Below are positions 1 to 12,762 of a stretch of 64,000 bases of DNA, piece by piece (position 1 is the stretch's first letter; the number at the start of each line of letters is the position of its first letter). Position numbers and translations under genes: made by a program. The notes under the pieces are model-generated. The model ran no database searches, had not been told where the DNA came from, and saw only the letters and a program-made list of their open reading frames with translations. The DNA comes from Patiria miniata (Eukaryota > Echinodermata > Asteroidea > Valvatida > Asterinidae). The DNA is taken from NCBI RefSeq assembly GCF_015706575.1, contig NW_024037064.1:2603427-2667426 (forward strand), in the 5' to 3' direction.

Positions 1-148
1 ACACCAATGAATGGGCTAAATCAATTGAATGGGACTGTGTGTACTCTGGAACCAACTTGAATTGCCTTGTGTTATTGTAAACTGTTTTCAAGTCCTGAAC
101 TCATGCTGATTGAGTGTAGTGGGGGTGGTGGAGGGGTGAGATGCTTAC

Positions 149-270
149 TTGTTCATTTGGAAGCCATCCTCTCTTGACAGTGTCTTGATGGGGGAAGTTA
201 GGCATCCTGTTAGCTGCTGTGCCTGGTATGTCCTCTGAGTTGCTACTTGGGATCCAGTCACCGCTGCTCC
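149..270 (-). pseudogene. Unidentified - strand gene, exon B, unit 1
   Basis: Reads SSGDWIPSSNSEDIPGTAAN then RMPNFPHQDTVKRGWLPNEQ, ending at a GTAAGC donor. In unit 3 this exon starts right after CCCTAG; here the acceptor AG is mutated (CCCCG), so it probably could not splice. Phase 1 fits exon A exactly. It looks like a soluble, low-complexity host protein segment; function unknown. Confidence 0.55.
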
Positions 271-650
271 CGGGGGGAAATTTCAGAAGAAGCAAGAAGT
301 TTGTTTTAAATCTGCCATTTATAGGAAAATATATTCTCTTGAATGGATGACACCTAATATTTTGCTAATCCGCATGTCCTGTATGTCCACTGGGTATCTT
401 AAAAATCACAGTTGTCTATTTTTAAATTTCATTTTCATGCCTGAACTGAAATGTTATATCCTTCTGAGTTGATTTTTTCAGCATGTTTTAATCAACAAGG
501 ATCTTTTAGCTAAGTTCTTCAATTAGGATCTTAAAGTACCGAGCCGAGAAAATATGAGACTATTTCACACTCCTATTATCTTGATGCTCCAGATATAGTC
601 AGTTTCCATGCATCTAATGAAAGTGTGTGGTAAATGAAAACTGAGCTTAC

Positions 651-839
651 CTGGTGTATAAGCCCAGATGCTACTCCCTGGTGAACCAACAGGGTAACCC
701 AGATCACTGACAGGTACAACAACAAAGCTGACAGGTGTCTTGCGTTGCCCTCGACTATGCTCATTGCTGATTGGAATTGGTAAGCGACGATCTTGACCAA
801 TGGCTGCTGGAGGCCGGGCCGGGGCTGTTCAGTTGCCAT
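651..839 (-). pseudogene. Unidentified - strand gene, exon A, unit 1
   Basis: Starts at an ATG in good context (TCACCATGGC) and ends at a CAG|GTAAGC donor. One frame reads IGQDRRLPIPISNEHSRGQR, then KTPVSFVVVPVSDLGYP and VGSPGSSIWAYTPG, more protein-like than the frame opened by the ATG. The exon is one base shorter than its unit 3 counterpart (189 against 190) within the proline-rich start, so start and body are out of register. Family not recognised. The alternative reading from the ATG (87 aa with a hydrophobic stretch) is less likely because it disregards the conserved phase-1 junction to exon B. Confidence 0.55.
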
Positions 840-1113
840 GGTGACCAGACTGGACGTGATGGTTGATCAACAAAGTGAGCCTCCATGAACTGCTCAAAAT
901 TAAATTGAAATGAAAACAATCATGAGAAACAACACATTAATACAATGTCTTTTTTTCATAATTTTGAAGGCTTTTGTAATTGAGTACAACTTGCAAGTAC
1001 ACACAAGGAGACAGTTTACAAGGCACACCGTTGTTCCAAGGTTTATGTTCAAGTTTTTCTTTATTTTGTTGCCGGATTTTCTGTACACCGAGTGAAGTGA
1101 CTGTCTAATAATA

Positions 1114-1221
1114 AGGGAATAAATATGTGCTTGTCTGGTTTTAAACAAGTCCGTTTAAGACCAGCTGGAGGCTTGGGCACTGATAATGGCGATGCGAAAA
1201 GTCCAGCATATTTTTATTCCC
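1114..1221. repeat. Fold-back element, unit 1
   Basis: Begins AGGGAATAAATATGTGCTTG and ends with a complementary TTTTTATTCCC. Same position as 45969-46073 in unit 3, so present before those units separated. Member of the family described at 50433-50603. Confidence 0.6.
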
Positions 1222-1960
1222 ATTCATAAATAGGTTTTCAGTCAAAAAGTCAAATAAGTAAAAAATACATATATTCCCTACGATTTTGGTCAACAATTTA
1301 AATTAACTTCATGTTTTTTAAACACCCCTCTAGCTTTGTCATGGTATGTGCCTCTCGCAAGTTAGTGGTAAACAACATCTTAGATGGAGATTGGCGCGTG
1401 ATGCGTGTACTGCGTGATATGGTGCAGGATGCGCAGTGTTGGTGTAGTGTGAATTTAGTACTGTGATAAATACGGACTCATTGGTAGTATTGCGCATTCC
1501 TAAGGGAAAATTGTGAACGTTTTACAATAAAAGGTTCAAAAGTGCAGACCACATTTCATGGGAGTTACAATTTCATGCGACACCAGATAAGTATTTAAAA
1601 CCAGCCAGCCGGTAATTAAGACCGGGCTCTCAGAATGGGTAAACTGTTGTAATTAGGTACATGTATTTATTCGTTAAAAAAACACACTTTTAATCCATGA
1701 TTTTTATTTTTCTTTAAAATATCTGAACCGTACTAGACATATCAAAAATGACCAAATTCAATAAATCTAAAAAAAAAAACTCCCTTCATCGTTATATTTT
1801 TTTGGGGGGGGGGGCGCCATTTTTCTCCACTACAGTCTGTGCCCACTTCTGTCTCATTTTGCCAGAACAGCCATGTCAAAAGACATTTTACGTTAAAACT
1901 AGGCCTGCATCAACAATTTGTGAAATTCTCGGGGGGGGGGGGGCAAAAGTTTGTACTCAC

Positions 1961-2132
1961 AGTCTGGATGCGGCCTCTGTCATGCTCTCATCCCCTTCAA
2001 TTCTGTACACAATGCCATACATGACGTACTCAAGCTGTCTGTCATAGTGGTTGTGCTGTCGTCAAGGGGTGTGTACTCCCCATCGTCAGGGTAACCATAC
2101 CGTTGTTGCCAGAACAGGGCGGAATTTATCAC
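1961..2132 (-). pseudogene. POLR2H: RPB8 (POLR2H) exon remnant, unit 1
   Basis: On the - strand the translation pieces read GDKFR, then [13 protein letters not shown], then [16 protein letters not shown] and TEAASRL. These match the middle of RPB8, a shared subunit of RNA polymerases I, II and III (known vertebrate RPB8 has [33 protein letters not shown] and TEAATRL). The exon is bounded by an AACAG acceptor and a GTGAGT donor, so this is a duplicated, intron-containing copy, not a retrocopy. The frame is broken: a base is missing at the AD-LEYV junction and another upset lies upstream. Other exons of the gene are not recognisable. Confidence 0.82.
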
Positions 2133-2173
2133 CTGTTTTTTAAGAGAAAAAAATACAAAGAAATTAATGAACT

Positions 2174-2445
2174 GCCTTGGGCGTCGCCAAGATTTTTTCC
2201 AGGGGGGGCGGGGAAAGCAAATTTTCCCCAAAAATTCTTTAACTTTTTCATTATATTCTCAATTTATCATTTTTCCAAACATGAGCAGGGGAGCATTTGC
2301 CCTCCCCCCATCAAATAAACAGCAATATGGCTTCGCACTTCTTTTTCCTTTTTTCCCTCTTTTTTTACTTTTCTTCTTGTTTTCCAGGGGGGGGGTGGTG
2401 GGGCCCAAGCGTCCACCCTTGCCACGCCCCCTTGCGACGCCCATG
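2174..2445. mobile_element. MITE with TGGGCGTCGC termini, unit 1
   Basis: Ends read CTTGGGCGTCGCC on the left and its near reverse complement GCGACGCCCATG on the right. A duplicated TGAACT flanks it (2168-2173 and 2446-2451). Units 2 (about 21765) and 3 (about 47270) keep the empty site. The interior is AT-rich with poly-G and poly-C tracts. A relative with the same interior order sits at about 27029-27303. Confidence 0.75.
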
Positions 2446-4370
2446 TGAACTCCCCTTGACTTACAAGTGCTGGTGGTGATGTACATTCAGATTATTCCAT
2501 GCGCACATTTTGTACATCAGTACAGTCGAGTCTCGTTAATACAAACTCGTTAGGACCTAGCCAAATGGTCTGTTATATCAGAATTTTGTATTAAGAGGAA
2601 CATCAGTCCCATTCATTGTGCACATAAATGCACAGTCGGACCAAGGCTTTATGTTTGTTATAACCAGAATTTAATTGTATTAACTCTGAGTTTGTAATAA
2701 CGAGATTTGACTGTATGTTTGAATCCTCTTGTCTGAGAAGGAACTTGGGTCTTACAAAACAGCTGTGTGAAGGAACACTAAAAAGTTCCACCTGAAACAC
2801 CAGAATAAATATACTGACATTCAAAGCAAGACATGCTTACATCCATGTACATGTACATGTATGTACCAAGTTTCTCAAATATCTTTTGAAATAATTAAAA
2901 CATTGCAAATGATTCCAGATACTGGCCATAACCTTAACCCTCCTCAATCCTTCAAAATCTTCCGGTGGTTTTGGAGAATTGGGGAGGATTGAGGCTTAAT
3001 TGCAACAAAATGTCGGTTGATTTTGGAGCAACATTGTGTTGAATTTGTAGGCTGTATTGCTGATGTTCAGTCATGCATATTTGAGCCCTGCATTATGCTC
3101 CATATCATCCTCAATGCTATGTCTTCGGCACTGCCTCAACCCATTATCAGTAAATTGTGGGAAGATTTTGAAGGATTGAGGCAATGGTTACCCCTCCACT
3201 GAACAAATTTAAAAAAAATAAAGGATGATTTTGGAGGATTGGGGCTGCATCTAATTTTACATGGTGGCAATTGGAGGATTTTGAAGGATTGAGGATGGAT
3301 CCTAGCCAAAAAGGCCGGGGGGGGGGGGGTGTTAATGCAGTCATCCTCCAAGAGTGATTATGAATAGCAAAGTTTAACCTACCCCCCCCCCAAAAAAAAA
3401 TTGTTTGAAGTCATTCATAATGATATGTGGTGATCTAGCAAGGTAACGGGGACAGGGAAAATGTCACACTTTACCTAAATGTATTGAATGACACACATAC
3501 ATGCACCAGTACATATAAAGTGGGTAGGGGTTGGGCTCGCATTGTTGTAATTAAATAAAAAAAATACCACCCCCCCAAAAAAAAAAAATCCCCCCCCCAA
3601 AAAAAAAAGGGAGAGAGAAAAAGCAAAGGAAACTTTGGGTAATGAAACACTTTGGTGGATCATGTTTTTCCACAAAAGTTAACAAAAAAACAAGATACAT
3701 GTACAGACATATAAACGCATAGACCGCCAGTCGTGCGCGTTAAACCGTGATTTACAAAAAAGTGTAGACAAAACGCTTGTTGACAGCGCACGTAACCGTG
3801 CGACGCGCGTTCAATGCAGATACGCGCTTAGGACAGCACACATTTACATACAGAACATAAATTTTTGAGTTAAAAAAACCTGTTTTACTCACAATCCGAG
3901 TGAGAAAAGTTGTGCACATTATTGTTTTTAATTTACCTGAAACATAAGTACACAAGGGATTTTTTTTTACAATCAAAAAATAACTTCAAAGATTTTTTTT
4001 ACTGGAATAGTTCAACTGTGTGTAAAAGCCCTATACTGAGAGGTGAATTTGCCCATAGTTTAGTTAAGTTTTGAATAGGACCTGGTGGTCTACGTGTTTA
4101 TAATGTCTGTGGATACATGTACATGTACATTGACCAAAAAAAATCCATCACGCCACTTTCCAAGGTGAAAAACTACATAAGCCAAGAGAAAGATAAGCTA
4201 CATCTGACGTGGAGGTTTGGAAAGTGAATTACTTCCTACAAGGAAATTATAATATTAATTAAAATATACAAAGGGTTTTTCAAAATGAAAGTGTTTAAAC
4301 ACTCATTCATGTACTTTCCTGTACATGTGCACTTTCATTTCTACTTTTGCACATTTAAAAATCTTGTTTT

Positions 4371-4520
4371 TAGTCAGATGATGTTCAGACCCCCCCCCCA
4401 CTCAAATAATATTCAACATTGTTCACATTGAACATTTCCCCAATAGTCAGATGGTGTTCAGACCCGCCCCCCCCCCACTCAAATAATATTCAACATTGTT
4501 CACATTGAACATTTCCCCAA
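4371..4520 (+). repeat. Two tandem copies of a 73-77 base unit
   Basis: TAGTCAGATG...TTCAGACCC...CATTTCCCCAA occurs at 4371 and 4444, with a third start at 4521 that diverges. Units 2 and 3 have single copies near 23760 and 48495. Contains poly-C tracts. Confidence 0.8.
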
Positions 4521-6081
4521 TAGTCAGATTGTGTTCAGCCTTCCTCCCCCAAACATCAGCATAAAAGTGAGATTTCACAAGTTCAAACTTGAAGCAAATT
4601 ATTCTTTTTTTTCATTGTTTGGTCCAAGTTTCAGTATTTGTATTTCAATGTCTTGCGCTCAGAATTGGAGATCTGGACTATATCGCTGCGTAGAGATCAT
4701 GGAAAATGCTACCCCTTTTTAATTTTTGCCCCTGCCCTTTTATAATGTATTAGTCCAGACTTGTTTTACCTTTGAAAAAAAATAATGGACTGACCCAGAG
4801 CCAGTGAGTTGCAAGGAGGAAGTTGGTCTCATTGTTCTCCAAGCAATGACCCTGCCAATGCATGTATTAAAGTTGTGCTATATTCCTGTATTTTTGCCTG
4901 ACAACTCTCCAGTATTTCTTACAGGTATGTTTATTTGGACTTTCATTTCTTATAACTAACATTCATAGATTTCCTTTGATTGACGCAAATTTGTATTGTG
5001 TTAAGTTATTTGAATACTTTATACTGTTGAGACTTGAGGAAATAAGTTGTTTAGTCCAATATACATTCACAAACAAAGTAATGCTTCAAATGAAGCAGAT
5101 ATTTCAGGTCAATGCTCTTCCAGCTTTGGAGTTTTCAATGGCTTTTCCAGGCTTCCAGCATGCAAGTTTGTAGTTGAAACAGAAGAGGAAATTGCCAAGC
5201 ACATAAAACTTTTGTATTTAAAATGTCTCAAAAGTGGTGTAAAGACCTTGGGGAAATACCCGACAAATGCAACAATCACTGTCAAGCAAAGTCACTTACA
5301 TGTACTGGCTGACAGTCAGGCATTGACTGGCTTGTTCATCAGGCTATAGTTCCAAACCACTCAGTTGGGTTTCACATTCAGTTGGCTTGTAGGACTGCAC
5401 TGGCTGGCCAACTGACTGACAGACTGACAGACAGGTAGTCATCAATGGTCAGAAAAGATGAACGTCTGATGTTGCTCAACTGACATCTATTCAATTCTGA
5501 AAAACAAAACTCAACCCACAAACTTATCATTGGCGGTTTTGGAAGTTTATAGTTTGGAAATGATGATTTGGCTGGTACTTCGGCACATTGCTGGCTGTGA
5601 CTTAGCCTGTACATGTACATGTACATTTCATCTTCACTTCTGCTGAGAACTGCTTGCTCATCCAAACTCAAAATTTCCAACCAATTAAATATAAAAATTC
5701 TGGTTTGTCTGGCCTGGGAAATCTGAATCCTATTCAGTAAAAGAAATGGAAAAGCACCTTGCATACAGTTTTGTCCATTTCAATATCTGAAGACATTTCA
5801 GAAGAGAATTAAAGATGTACTCTCAGTGCTCTTCAAAACCTGAACAGGAATTCCAAAGAGATTATTTTATTTGATGTCTCGTTCAAAAGTGGATATCTTT
5901 TGTCTGGCAACAAAATATCAATTCACAAGAAACGTTATACATGTACTTTTTATCCAGATGAAACACCAACGGACAGTGCATCTTTAATGTATAAGAGTCA
6001 CATCTTTTGGTCAAGCTTTTTTAATGCTCTTACAGTAACCCTTCCATTTTATTTTTAAATACTATTTGAATACAGATAAAA

Positions 6082-7354
6082 ATGGCTACAGCTTTGAAAA
6101 AGATAAGCCCCCATCTAGAGTGTGACATTTGTCAGGAGAAATACAAACGGCCCAAGGTGCTGGACTGCCAACACAGTTTTTGCGAGACATGTCTGGAGAA
6201 ATACTACACCAGCAGGTATGCAGGTCAGCCTAAGATTCCTTGCCCTGTATGTCGTCGGGAGATGGTACTTCCAGAGACACGCATTCAAGGCCTGAAAGCA
6301 AATTTCCATTTGATGGGAATAGTTGAGGAGGTCTCACTCCAAGAAAAGGTGGCTTGTTCAGAAAACACAAAGGTCATCTGTGAGATTTGTGATGAGGGAA
6401 ATGAGGCCATGCATCGTTGTCTGGACTGTGCCCAGAATATCTGCCCAAACTGTCGCAAGACACACTTGCGATTTGCTGCTACATCAAACCACACAGTGGT
6501 TACTTTGGAGGACATTCGTCAGGGGAAGGTAACGGTGAAAAAAACACCAGAAGAAGATGAGTCTAAATGCCAGAAACACAAGGGTGAAGTGAAACGGTTT
6601 TACTGTGAGACATGTGAAGAGTTAATCTGTCGAGATTGTACTGTAGTAGACCACTGTAAACCAAAACATCACTACATTGAGTCTGGAGAGGCTTCTCGTA
6701 AATACAAACAGTCACTGAAAGATACGTTTCCAGATTTCACCACAGGCATCAAAAGACTTCAAAAAGCTTTGGCCACTTCATCACAAGCTAAGCAGAAGTT
6801 CACACAGAACGTCACAAAGACTGTGAAAGCTGTAAAAAACAAAGCGGATAAAATGAGAGCTGAGATAACAACTCAAGAGACAAAGATGATTGCAGAAATC
6901 AAACAACTCCAGCAGGATCGCAACAAAACATACGATAAGCATCAGGAAACAGTGACAATGATGCTACAAAGTAAACAACATTCCTTCAGTACAGCTCAGG
7001 ATGTCATAAACACTGCATCAGACACTGATTTGCTTTCCCTCTATCCTATCATCAGCAAAGACTTGAAATCACTCAAGAGTCAAAATCCTCCCCAGATTGA
7101 TCCCAAGCTTTCATATCTGAGCTTCACCCCGGGTCAGAGGATTGGTGACATCAATCTGGGCAAGCTGGCAGTCAAAGGCAAGTGGGAGACGTTGCGTGAG
7201 TTTGGTAAAGTGGGAAGTGGTCCAGGAGAGTTCAATGGGGCTGTAGGTGTTACTGCCACTCAACCTGGTGAGATTGGTGTGGCAGACTGGATGAACAACC
7301 GAGTGGTCATCTGCAGCAATGAGGGACAACACAAGGGAACCATTCCCCTACGAC
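6082..7354 (+). CDS. TRIM-NHL gene copy 1, exon 1 (RING, two B-boxes, coiled coil, start of NHL)
   Basis: Probable E3 ubiquitin ligase of the tripartite-motif family; substrate unknown. Residues 14-57 form a C3HC4 RING (C14, C17, C29, H31, C34, C37, C54, C57). A first B-box lies at about 100-137 and a second at about 163-197 (CxxH then CxxC, CxxC, HHY). About residues 200-300 are a lysine/glutamate-rich coiled coil. The first NHL-type repeat begins near residue 385 (GPGEFNGAVGV...ADWMNNRVVI). The ATG follows a splice-acceptor-like tract ending in ACAG seven bases upstream, so a 5' UTR intron is likely. The exon ends at a GTAAGT donor after the first base of a codon (phase 1) and joins 9433 in frame. 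Total product 633 aa. No filamin domain is seen between coiled coil and NHL, unlike TRIM2/TRIM3. Orthology to a named vertebrate TRIM is not claimed. Confidence 0.93.
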
Positions 7355-9432
7355 GTAAGTTTCTTTCATGCACATGTTCATCAACACAAACTTTCATAAT
7401 TGTGTGGAAATTATAAGTAAGTCTTCCATGTGCACATGCAGATCTGGGAACTGATGAGAAATCCCACACAAACACACTCAATTCTGTTCCGTAGTTGTGG
7501 GGACATACACGTCTCTAGCTCTACGCCGTACTGGTGGGGACCGAAAGCGCTATGGGGACAGCAAAAAGTCCCCACAACTTGGTCCTAATTAACTTAACAA
7601 TGAGAAACCTCCCAATAATGTGGTGTGGGCCAGAGCACGTACACACACAAAAAATTAAAACAAAACTACAACAAAACTTATATTTATTTCACAACTGATT
7701 TCAGTTGGTATAATATGGAAGAATTGTTTTTATTTTGGGGTCGTAACTTTTAGAAAAGAGCAAATTTGCTTTTAGGTTGTTTTGCAAACAAACCAACCTG
7801 TCCTGTGCGTAGAATGTTCTACACCTGATCCCTATATTAGTGGGTGAGGGGGCTGCATGAGCCCCCATCAAGATCGACCTTTGGTTTTGTGATTGTTCTT
7901 CTGTATGTAGTGTTCCTGTTTTGCTTTTTTTTCTGGACAATAAAGCTCCATGGCTTATATTTTTAAAGATACAACGCAGGAACTTTATAATTGGTATGAA
8001 CATATAGCCCTGACACTGAGGTGTGCATTCAAATCTGAAGTCATGATGACATCAGCAGGTATCAAATTACAACAAATTCTAGTTCAAAAAGTGACCATTT
8101 TGTTTCATTCATAACTTCTGAACAAAGCAAATATTCTTGTTCACATTTTGTGATCTGATGGACCATCCGTTGATGAACCATTTTTTTTTGTCCTGTGTAC
8201 ACGTGAAGTTGCTTGACCTGCTGGGGTTGACGGTCAAATTAAAGTTAGGTGAATTCAAAATACTTAAAGCAGTATGAATAAAACAAAATGGATTTACTCC
8301 GTAACGGGTCAAGGTATGAAGAAAAAACCTTGTACAAACATGCACTGTTGTACAAAGATGTGACAAAAATGGTTACATCATACATGACACCACCATAATC
8401 AAATTACAAGTGATTTAAAGGGACACTACATCCTGAAAAGCACCCAATTGGGCTACAAAGAGCATTTAAATGTAGGATATAAACGTCTACACAACCATCC
8501 TTGACAAATTGCCTGTTTGTGTTATTCTTGCAAGAACAAATTTTGGGAGTCAAAATTTTGACTCTCAAAAATGTGTCATTCCGTGTCAATTCAACACGAT
8601 TTTGGACTTGACCCTCACAGATTGAAACGATTTGGTGTGATGATTGGCCTGTATGAGAAACCCCCAGAACTGATTTTTTTGTAGTTTGTTAGATTCTGAG
8701 ATACGGGTCAACAAACTTTTGACTCATTAGCATGACCTCCGAACTTTAATTACTTGTATCTCCAAAACTATAGCAAATACAAAGCCAAATTGTACATCAT
8801 ATTAAAGCTCTTTGAATGGCCTCCAATTCATAAAATAAAACAAAAAAATCATACCATGAAGCACAGAGAAAATGTGCTACAAAATTACCTTTGACCTTAA
8901 ATTACAAAAAAAAAACAATGCTAGTTTATGATGTAAGCACCAATCTTGGAACATTTTGTGAAAGGTGTCTTAAAGTTTGTAAGAACTAAATTGTTATTAT
9001 ACAGTTTGTTATTATACAATTATTTGATGACTAAAAATGGGGTTTATGTCACTTAATGCTTCATTTGAAAATTGAACAACCTTATTATTGCTTTAAAAAA
9101 AAGCAACACGATTAAATATAAGACTAATCTATTTTGATGTTTGAACAATGAGAATAGCACAGAGAGTGCATCAACTTTATAAAAGACTTTGCAAAACTGT
9201 ATCTCCAAGACATTGCAGTTATTCACAATTAAACATGTATATGGTGCCTGAAGACTGCACAATGTTCATGTATAGCCCTATTAATTCTACATGAACAGGC
9301 TTTAAGGCAGGCCATGTTTTCATTAATATAGGTAGGTTATCATAGGTATTTATATTTCATGAGGACTCAGAATAGTGACAGTGCATTTATATACTGTGCA
9401 TATGTTACATTTGAGTTCTTCTTTACCCACAG
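7355..9432 (+). other. Intron of TRIM-NHL copy 1
   Basis: A 2,078-base intron with GTAAGT donor and a pyrimidine tract ending CCCACAG. It is non-coding. It holds a small hairpin element rich in TGGGGAC near 7493-7579, and otherwise AT-rich sequence. The last 400 bases align by eye with the ends of the introns of copies 2 and 3, so this intron is shared by descent. Confidence 0.85.
7493..7579. repeat. Short inverted-repeat element with TGGGGAC arms
   Basis: A perfect 12-base inverted repeat (AGTTGTGGGGAC at 7493-7504, its reverse complement at 7568-7579) encloses 63 bases holding two further TGGGGAC copies. It is in intron copy 1 and I do not see it in introns 2 or 3, so it looks like a small insertion. 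Family not identified. Confidence 0.55.
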
Positions 9433-10061
9433 ATCCACAGGCAGTTGCAGCCATTCACATTCCTGAGCAACGCTTGTTTGTGTTGGAAGAGGGAAGCAAG
9501 TATGTCAAGGTGTTCAACATGAAAGACAACACTCTTGTAAAGCAGTTCCCAACGGTGCACAAACATCAGGTAGACAAGACAGAAATGAACCTACAGAGTC
9601 TAGCTGCAACAAAGAATAGCATCTTAGTAGGCGACACCAAAAATATGGTGTGGACTGAACACAAAGCCACTGATGGTGAGATCCTACACACCATACCAGT
9701 GCAGACTCCACCTTGCTACCTGGCTGTTGATGACGACACTGATATAGTTGTGGTCAGTGGAGGTGACACAAAGAAAGTGGATATAGCAGATAGCAAAGGT
9801 ACAACAAATGGCACTATCAATCCGACCATTAATGGTAAGCCAGTGAAGTGCCGTGGTGTATGCTGTGACAGCTCAGGCATCTACCTTGTAGTGTACCAAG
9901 GTGTGACTGGCACTGGTCATATTCACCACTATGACCTAGATGGCATGTTTCTTGATTGCCTGGCTCAGGGTCTGTATATCCCACGTGGAATCACATTCAC
10001 ATCCGATGGCCAGCTTGCAGTGACTAACTGGAACAAAGTCAAGATGTATCACAAGGTGTGA
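9433..10061 (+). CDS. TRIM-NHL gene copy 1, exon 2 (NHL beta-propeller and stop)
   Basis: Encodes the C-terminal NHL region, about 209 residues, ending YHKV then TGA. Repeating blades are visible: IPEQRLFVLEEGSKYVKVF, TKNSILVGDTKNMVWTEH, PCYLAVDDDTDIVVVSGG, GVCCDSSGIYLVVYQG, IPRGITFTSDGQLAVTNW. NHL propellers typically bind protein or RNA partners. The exon begins after an AG acceptor; the split codon formed with exon 1 (C|AT) keeps the frame. An AATAAA at 10234-10239 is a candidate poly(A) signal, about 170 bases after the stop; copies 2 and 3 have lost that exact hexamer. The NHL part is less conserved between copies than the RING end. Confidence 0.92.
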
Positions 10062-12762
10062 TGTCATCCAACATGACATTGACTAGCAATCATCATCATC
10101 CCAACAGCAAATTTTGAGGATGAAATTGTCTAGTCATTACAGCACCAATCAACATTCATGTCCCACTCATATCACATCTCTCCTCAAAAAGCCAAACTGC
10201 CAGATCCCTCTTAAAAATTCATACAAATTCTTAAATAAACAGTGCATCAATTACATTTTGTTACTACAAAAACTGTATAGAAAGTCGTATATACAGTGTA
10301 TTGACTGCAGTTGCATTTTGATTTGATTGGGGGGACAATTTGTTTTAATCTTACTTGTACAATGACTGGAATCTGAATTAAATGGTAAATTTGAAAGGAG
10401 AGGAGAGTTTAGTGGGTGTTGAGGTGTTTGAATGTAATGACCCCCGCCTCCTCAACCCAACACCCCTCCCTCACCCAGTACATGGACTGCCATCAGTCTA
10501 TCCAATACTTACCAACTTTTTGTGGTGCTTATGAAACCCTGGCTTCATTGTTGCTTCCGCTTCATCTCTGGCACTAGATTCCTAAGAATCCTATCACATT
10601 CAAACTCAGTGAAAATGCACCAACCATCCATTGGCCTTGTGTGACAGGATTTGGTGTCTCTAAAGAAGAAAATGGACCAATATTGCACTGGAGTTACATC
10701 AGGGGACAAAAATCATGCAGCCTGAGGCCAAAGCCAGGGACGAAGCCAAGATTTCAAAAACACAATTAAGACTGTTAAATTGTTCCTAGTGGAACTTGCT
10801 GTATATATGCTGCTATCTTTTATAACAAAAACTTGAGAAATGTTTAGGATCATTTCGTTCTTGAGATGCAACATTCTTAAAATTTATTTTGAGTAATTAC
10901 AACTTTACAAATGCATTACTCAGTTCAATTTAGTGTTAGGATTAGTGTTCAAGATAAGCCTTTATTCACTCAGTTAAATTTTTGTTCCTTTTTTTGCTGT
11001 TTGCATCTGCCTATTTAATTAATAAAACACTACTCTTCAAGTAAATTGACTTGTCCAAATGCATCCTAAAGATAAGTGACAAAGCTCATTCTATTAATGT
11101 GGTATCAGATCTTCATTCACAGAATGGAGAATTGTGTTGACAGTGTTCATGAGGTTTATATCTTGACCTCATCAGAGGCTTGCAATAGTAGAAGCCAAAG
11201 CTGGAGACAAGCCAATATTTGGTAAACTCCCTGAGATTCTGACATTTGTTCCTAATGGAATCTACACGTAATCCAGTATATATTGCACATGTACTTTTGT
11301 TAATTGCACTTTTGAGACAGTAAATCCACTTCATCCTTGAGATGTTACCATACTACAAGTAGTTTGTAAAATAATATTTTTAAATTTATTTTAAGCATAC
11401 GCATCACCACGCTAGGTAGAACTCATTACTGTTCAATATAAGCATTAACAATGTACATGTAATTGCTCAGTTTTTATATCACTTTTTTCAGTTTCTGTTT
11501 ACACATCTGAACTAACGATGCACTTACATGTAAATTGAAGATAATTCACTCATTGAAATGTTTGGTAAATATGAGTAAATATTAATTTGGTTTTCTGTCT
11601 TAATTCACAGAATTAAGACTTATAAATGTTAATTGGAAAGTTTTAATCTTGATTTGAAATTTTGTTTACATTTTTTTTCAGACTGTCAAATATTTCCCTT
11701 TAGTTTGAATGATTAGGAATCAATTCGACTGAAGCTGAATTTCAGAAAGCTATACGGCCTCAGTTGCCTTGATTTGGGCCTGACTGCCACCTTGAAAAGG
11801 TCCCACACAAATAGCACATTTCTAATTCAATTATTTTCCGTACAAAACAAATAGATTTCTTTGTCTTTTCAAGAATTTAATTGCACATCTCTGTTTTCAT
11901 TGTTTTGGATTTTTTGGTTGCCATTTCAGAAAACTGGAAGATGAAAAAAAACCAAATCATCACTTCAGTTTGGGTTTTAGCAAAAATCAAGAACTATGCA
12001 TTTGTTTGCAAAGTATCAATCTTATTGTAAAAATTAAATGTTCAAGTAGACTTTTTAGTGTTAAACAATTTACCACTGTATGTAGATCTTAGTAGTCACA
12101 ACAAGACTTTGTAAACTCCCTTTATTGTATATTCTTCAATTTGTTCCTAATAGAAAAAAAAATCTATTCTGTGCTATCTCTACATTACATTTTTTGATGA
12201 TAGAAATTACAGCCTGTACAATTTTAATTATTGTTTTTCTGTTAACTTCACTTTTTAAAGCCATGTAAGATCATTTGCAATTACCCAGATAAGCACCTAC
12301 CGATATAATGACAGAAACCTCAAAGTGAAGATAGGACTGGTAACAAATACCCTGTGAAATAATTCCACCTGAAATGGTATTGTCAGAAAACAAACATTGA
12401 AGGTGGTTTCAAAATGGCGTGCCTACAGAATCCAGTTACGAGATCCAAAGACTTGTGCATTATGTTTTCTTTGTTTTCTCCAAAATGTATAGTAGCCACT
12501 CAGCTAAGGCCTGAACAGAATACTTGCTATCACCGCACTTAAAATTTGAGCACTTCTGTTGCTTCGGAAAAAATCTGCTAAAAGCAAATGATCCTATGCA
12601 CAATGCACCTTTACTGAAGCATACACATCACTATAAGAATTAATCCAGATTACTGTAGAAATTAGTCTTTTAATATTCACTCAGTGTCTTTTAAAAACCA
12701 AAAATAGCTTTTTTTGTAGTTTTTTTTCACTTTTGTAGTTATAGAAATCATCTTTATTGTTA

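Larger units (their letters stand above)
840..6081 (+). other. Upstream flank of TRIM copy 1
   Basis: Apart from the RPB8 remnant, the MITE and the tandem repeats listed, this is AT-rich non-coding DNA with poly-G tracts (near 1803, 1931, 3317), ATGTACATGT runs, and a cluster of GGATTGAGG / CCTCAATCC inverted motifs at about 2940-3300. An open frame at 5047-5349 is not preserved in units 2 and 3. No promoter element could be recognised with confidence; a probable 5' UTR intron acceptor is at about 6073. Confidence 0.6.

Noticed and set aside
5047-5349. A 100-aa + strand frame upstream of TRIM copy 1
   Set aside because: The first half has partly readable counterparts in unit 3, but unit 2 is not colinear in frame; no splice or start evidence beyond chance.
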